DNA of 5,614 bases from contig DBRA01000073.1 in the NCBI GenBank assembly GCA_002305445.1, positions 29,164-34,777 of the forward strand, given 5' to 3'. Made by a program: the position numbers and the translations under genes. The stretch comes from Clostridiales bacterium UBA1380 (GTDB taxonomy: Bacteria > Bacillota > Clostridia > Oscillospirales > CAG-272). This document shows, piece after piece, positions 4,779 to 5,614 of this stretch (position 1 is the first letter of the stretch; every line of letters begins with the position of its first letter). A model generated the notes under the pieces. That model was not told the DNA's origin, made no database searches, and worked only from the letters and a program-made list of their open reading frames with translations.

Positions 4779-5267
4779 ATGGCTTTCTGCAAAAACTGCG
4801 GTACGCAAATCAAAGACGACGCGAAGTTCTGTCCGTCCTGCGGCACGGTTGCTGGCTCTGAGGAGCCTGCCGGCCAGCAGCAGCAACAGCAGCAGCCCGC
4901 CGATAAGGTCCAGGGCGCGATCAATCAGGCGAAGAACACTCCCGACTACACCGCGAGCATGGATCCGAACGACATAACGCAGAACAAAGTCATGGCGATT
5001 CTAGCGTATTTCGGCATTCTCGTGCTCATACCGATCCTGGCTGCAAAGGATTCGCCGTTTGCTAAGTTCCACTCGAACCAGGGGCTGATCCTGTTCATCG
5101 CAAGCATCTTATTCACGGTCATCAACGCAATTCCGATCCTTGGCCAAATTATCGCTTTCATCGGCGGAATAATCACCTTCGTTCTCTTCCTCATCGGCGT
5201 CATCAACGCCGCCCAGGGCAAGGCGAAGGAACTGCCCGTCATCGGGAAATTCCGCATCCTTCCCTGA
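4779..5267 (+). CDS. Zinc-ribbon membrane protein (DUF4870/Tic20-like C-terminal part)
   Basis: A 162-residue protein that opens directly with a zinc ribbon, MAFCKNCGTQIKDDAKFCPS, whose ligands are C4, C7, C18 and C21 (C-x2-C-x10-C-x2-C). A hydrophilic linker follows, with seven consecutive glutamines (33-39). Then comes a membrane domain with hydrophobic segments at about 71-88, 101-119 and 121-143, joined by the polar loop AAKDSPFAKFHSNQG (88-102). It ends INAAQGKAKELPVIGKFRIL. The KFHSNQG loop and the GKxKELPxIGKFRIL tail are typical of small bacterial DUF4870/Tic20-like membrane proteins, which are of unknown function and often carry an N-terminal zinc ribbon in Clostridia. The ribbon would face the cytoplasm and could bind a partner protein; that is inference. 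The gene has its own promoter (4676-4704), a strong ribosome site and an intrinsic terminator 26 bases after the stop, so it is probably monocistronic, with possible read-through from the flavoprotein. Confidence 0.88.
   Translation: MAFCKNCGTQIKDDAKFCPSCGTVAGSEEPAGQQQQQQQPADKVQGAINQAKNTPDYTASMDPNDITQNKVMAILAYFGILVLIPILAAKDSPFAKFHSNQGLILFIASILFTVINAIPILGQIIAFIGGIITFVLFLIGVINAAQGKAKELPVIGKFRILP
4875..4895 (+). repeat. CAG/CAA tract encoding polyglutamine
   Basis: Seven glutamine codons in a row (three CAG, one CAA, three CAG) lie in the linker between the zinc ribbon and the membrane domain. Near-perfect trinucleotide tracts like this can change length by slippage without shifting the frame, so linker length may vary between strains. 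Confidence 0.8.
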
Positions 5268-5293
5268 CAGCAGTTATACATAGGAGGGTTCCG

Positions 5294-5320
5294 AAAAAGC
5301 CGGTTTAAAGCCGGCTTTTT
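5294..5320 (+). terminator. Intrinsic terminator after the zinc-ribbon gene
   Basis: AAAAAGCCGG (5294-5303) and CCGGCTTTTT (5311-5320) pair perfectly over 10 bp around the 7-base loop TTTAAAG, giving a GC-rich stem top and a terminal run of five T. It starts 26 bases after the stop at 5267. The A run on the left arm makes it symmetrical, so it could also stop leftward transcription. Confidence 0.9.
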
Positions 5321-5362
5321 GCGTTCCGGATAATACGCGGCCCAAAATTTACAATGAGCATG

Positions 5363-5392
5363 TAGACAAAACCGGACATATGGCGTTATAAT
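5363..5392 (+). promoter_or_regulatory. SigA-type promoter of the lipoprotein gene
   Basis: The -35 box is TAGACA (5363-5368), the spacer is 18 bases, and the -10 box is a perfect TATAAT (5387-5392). The start should be near 5399, which gives a leader of about 97 bases that contains strong GC-rich inverted repeats. An 8-bp palindrome CACATGTG (5407-5414) lies just after the start. Confidence 0.7.
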
Positions 5393-5420
5393 AATACATT
5401 ATCGGCCACATGTGATTTAT

Positions 5421-5464
5421 GCCGCGCGGCGGATAAATTCCGCCCGGCGGCGCGCCAGCGCCGG
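5421..5464 (+). promoter_or_regulatory. Overlapping GC-rich hairpins in the lipoprotein mRNA leader
   Basis: Hairpin A pairs 5421-5432 with 5440-5451 around the loop ATAAATT: two 5-bp GC helices (GCCGC/GCGGC and GGCGG/CCGCC) flank a 2x2 mismatch. Hairpin B pairs CCGGCG (5444-5449) with CGCCGG (5459-5464), or alternatively GGCGC (5449-5453) with GCGCC (5458-5462). A and B share bases 5444-5451, so they cannot fully form together. The ribosome site GAAAGG (5479-5484) is 15 bases downstream of hairpin B. No T tract follows, so this is not a plain terminator. I do not recognise a known riboswitch or protein-binding leader. Confidence 0.45.
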
Positions 5465-5495
5465 ACGCCGCACAAAACGAAAGGTAACTCGGAAT

Positions 5496-5614
5496 ATGAA
5501 TACAAAACGTTTTTTGAAAGCGCTGACTGCGCTCGTTCTCGCGGTATGCATGCTGCTTCCGCTCGCCGCCTGCTCGACTTCCGGCACGACGGTCATGTCC
5601 TACGGCAGATCGAA
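5496..5614 (+). CDS. Lipoprotein, N-terminus only (possibly PrsA-like foldase)
   Basis: The first 39 codons are visible; the gene runs off the right edge. The product starts MNTKRFLKALTALVLAVCML and continues LPLAACSTSGTTVMSYGRS. It has a basic n-region (K4, R5, K8), a hydrophobic core (about 9-23) and a lipobox L23-A24-A25-C26, so it should be exported by Sec, cleaved before C26 by signal peptidase II and lipid-anchored on the outer face of the membrane. The start is backed by GAAAGG (5479-5484) 11 bases upstream. The mature start, a short Ser/Thr/Gly linker then TVMSYGRS, resembles the beginning of clostridial peptidylprolyl isomerase/foldase lipoproteins, where a V/M-x-x-G-D/R strand precedes the SurA-like helices. 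That identity is a weak inference from eight residues; a solute-binding lipoprotein is the main alternative. Confidence 0.8.
   Translation, partial: MNTKRFLKALTALVLAVCMLLPLAACSTSGTTVMSYGRS

Noticed and set aside
5282..5288. AGGAGGG ribosome-site-like sequence after the zinc-ribbon stop
   Set aside because: No ATG, GTG or TTG follows at usable distance and the terminator begins within a few bases, so no gene can be assigned to it.
1..5614. A novel multi-gene defence, mobile or biosynthetic system
   Set aside because: There are no transposase, integrase, nuclease, toxin-antitoxin or CRISPR features; every recognisable gene is of housekeeping or envelope type with its own promoter or ordinary operon layout.

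Overview
The window looks like a piece of a GC-rich Bacillota (Clostridia-type) chromosome, possibly an uncultured gut or rumen relative of the Oscillospirales. This placement is inferred from four things. The coding DNA is GC-rich while the spacers are AT-rich with near-consensus SigA-type promoters. Shine-Dalgarno sites of the GGAGG type are present. There is an RpiR regulator overlapping a BaiN/HI0933-like flavoprotein and a COG2509-like flavoprotein with a cysteine cluster. There is a zinc-ribbon membrane protein and a foldase-like lipoprotein. No rRNA or tRNA is present to fix the taxonomy.

Layout. The left 2.4 kb is one minus-strand transcription unit read right to left: purD (2396 to 1119), then 40 bp, then an RpiR/SIS regulator (1078 to 107), then the first 36 codons of an FAD/NAD(P) oxidoreductase (from 110 off the left edge). 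The last two overlap by 4 bp (GTGA). A TTGAAA-17-TATAAT promoter drives the unit, and a perfect 20-bp palindrome abuts its -35 box. The 317-bp gap 2397-2713 is a divergent promoter region. Rightwards, all genes are on the plus strand: a small TPR-like protein whose 5' end appears frameshifted (2714/2760-3065), a COG2509-type flavoprotein (3189-4625), a zinc-ribbon protein with membrane segments (4779-5267) followed by a clear intrinsic terminator (5294-5320), and the N-terminus of a lipoprotein (5496 to the window end). A recognisable promoter precedes each of the four plus-strand genes.

How the genes relate. purD supplies the second step of de novo purine synthesis. The regulator and flavoprotein downstream are probably co-transcribed with it, but nothing in the sequence shows a shared pathway. 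The plus-strand genes look like independently promoted housekeeping or cell-envelope genes, not a single pathway. I do not see a mobile element, CRISPR array, defence cassette or biosynthetic cluster. The points most worth a second look are the frameshifted TPR gene, the palindrome at the purD promoter, the cysteine cluster and internal codon-use switch of the flavoprotein, and the GC-rich leader hairpins before the lipoprotein.
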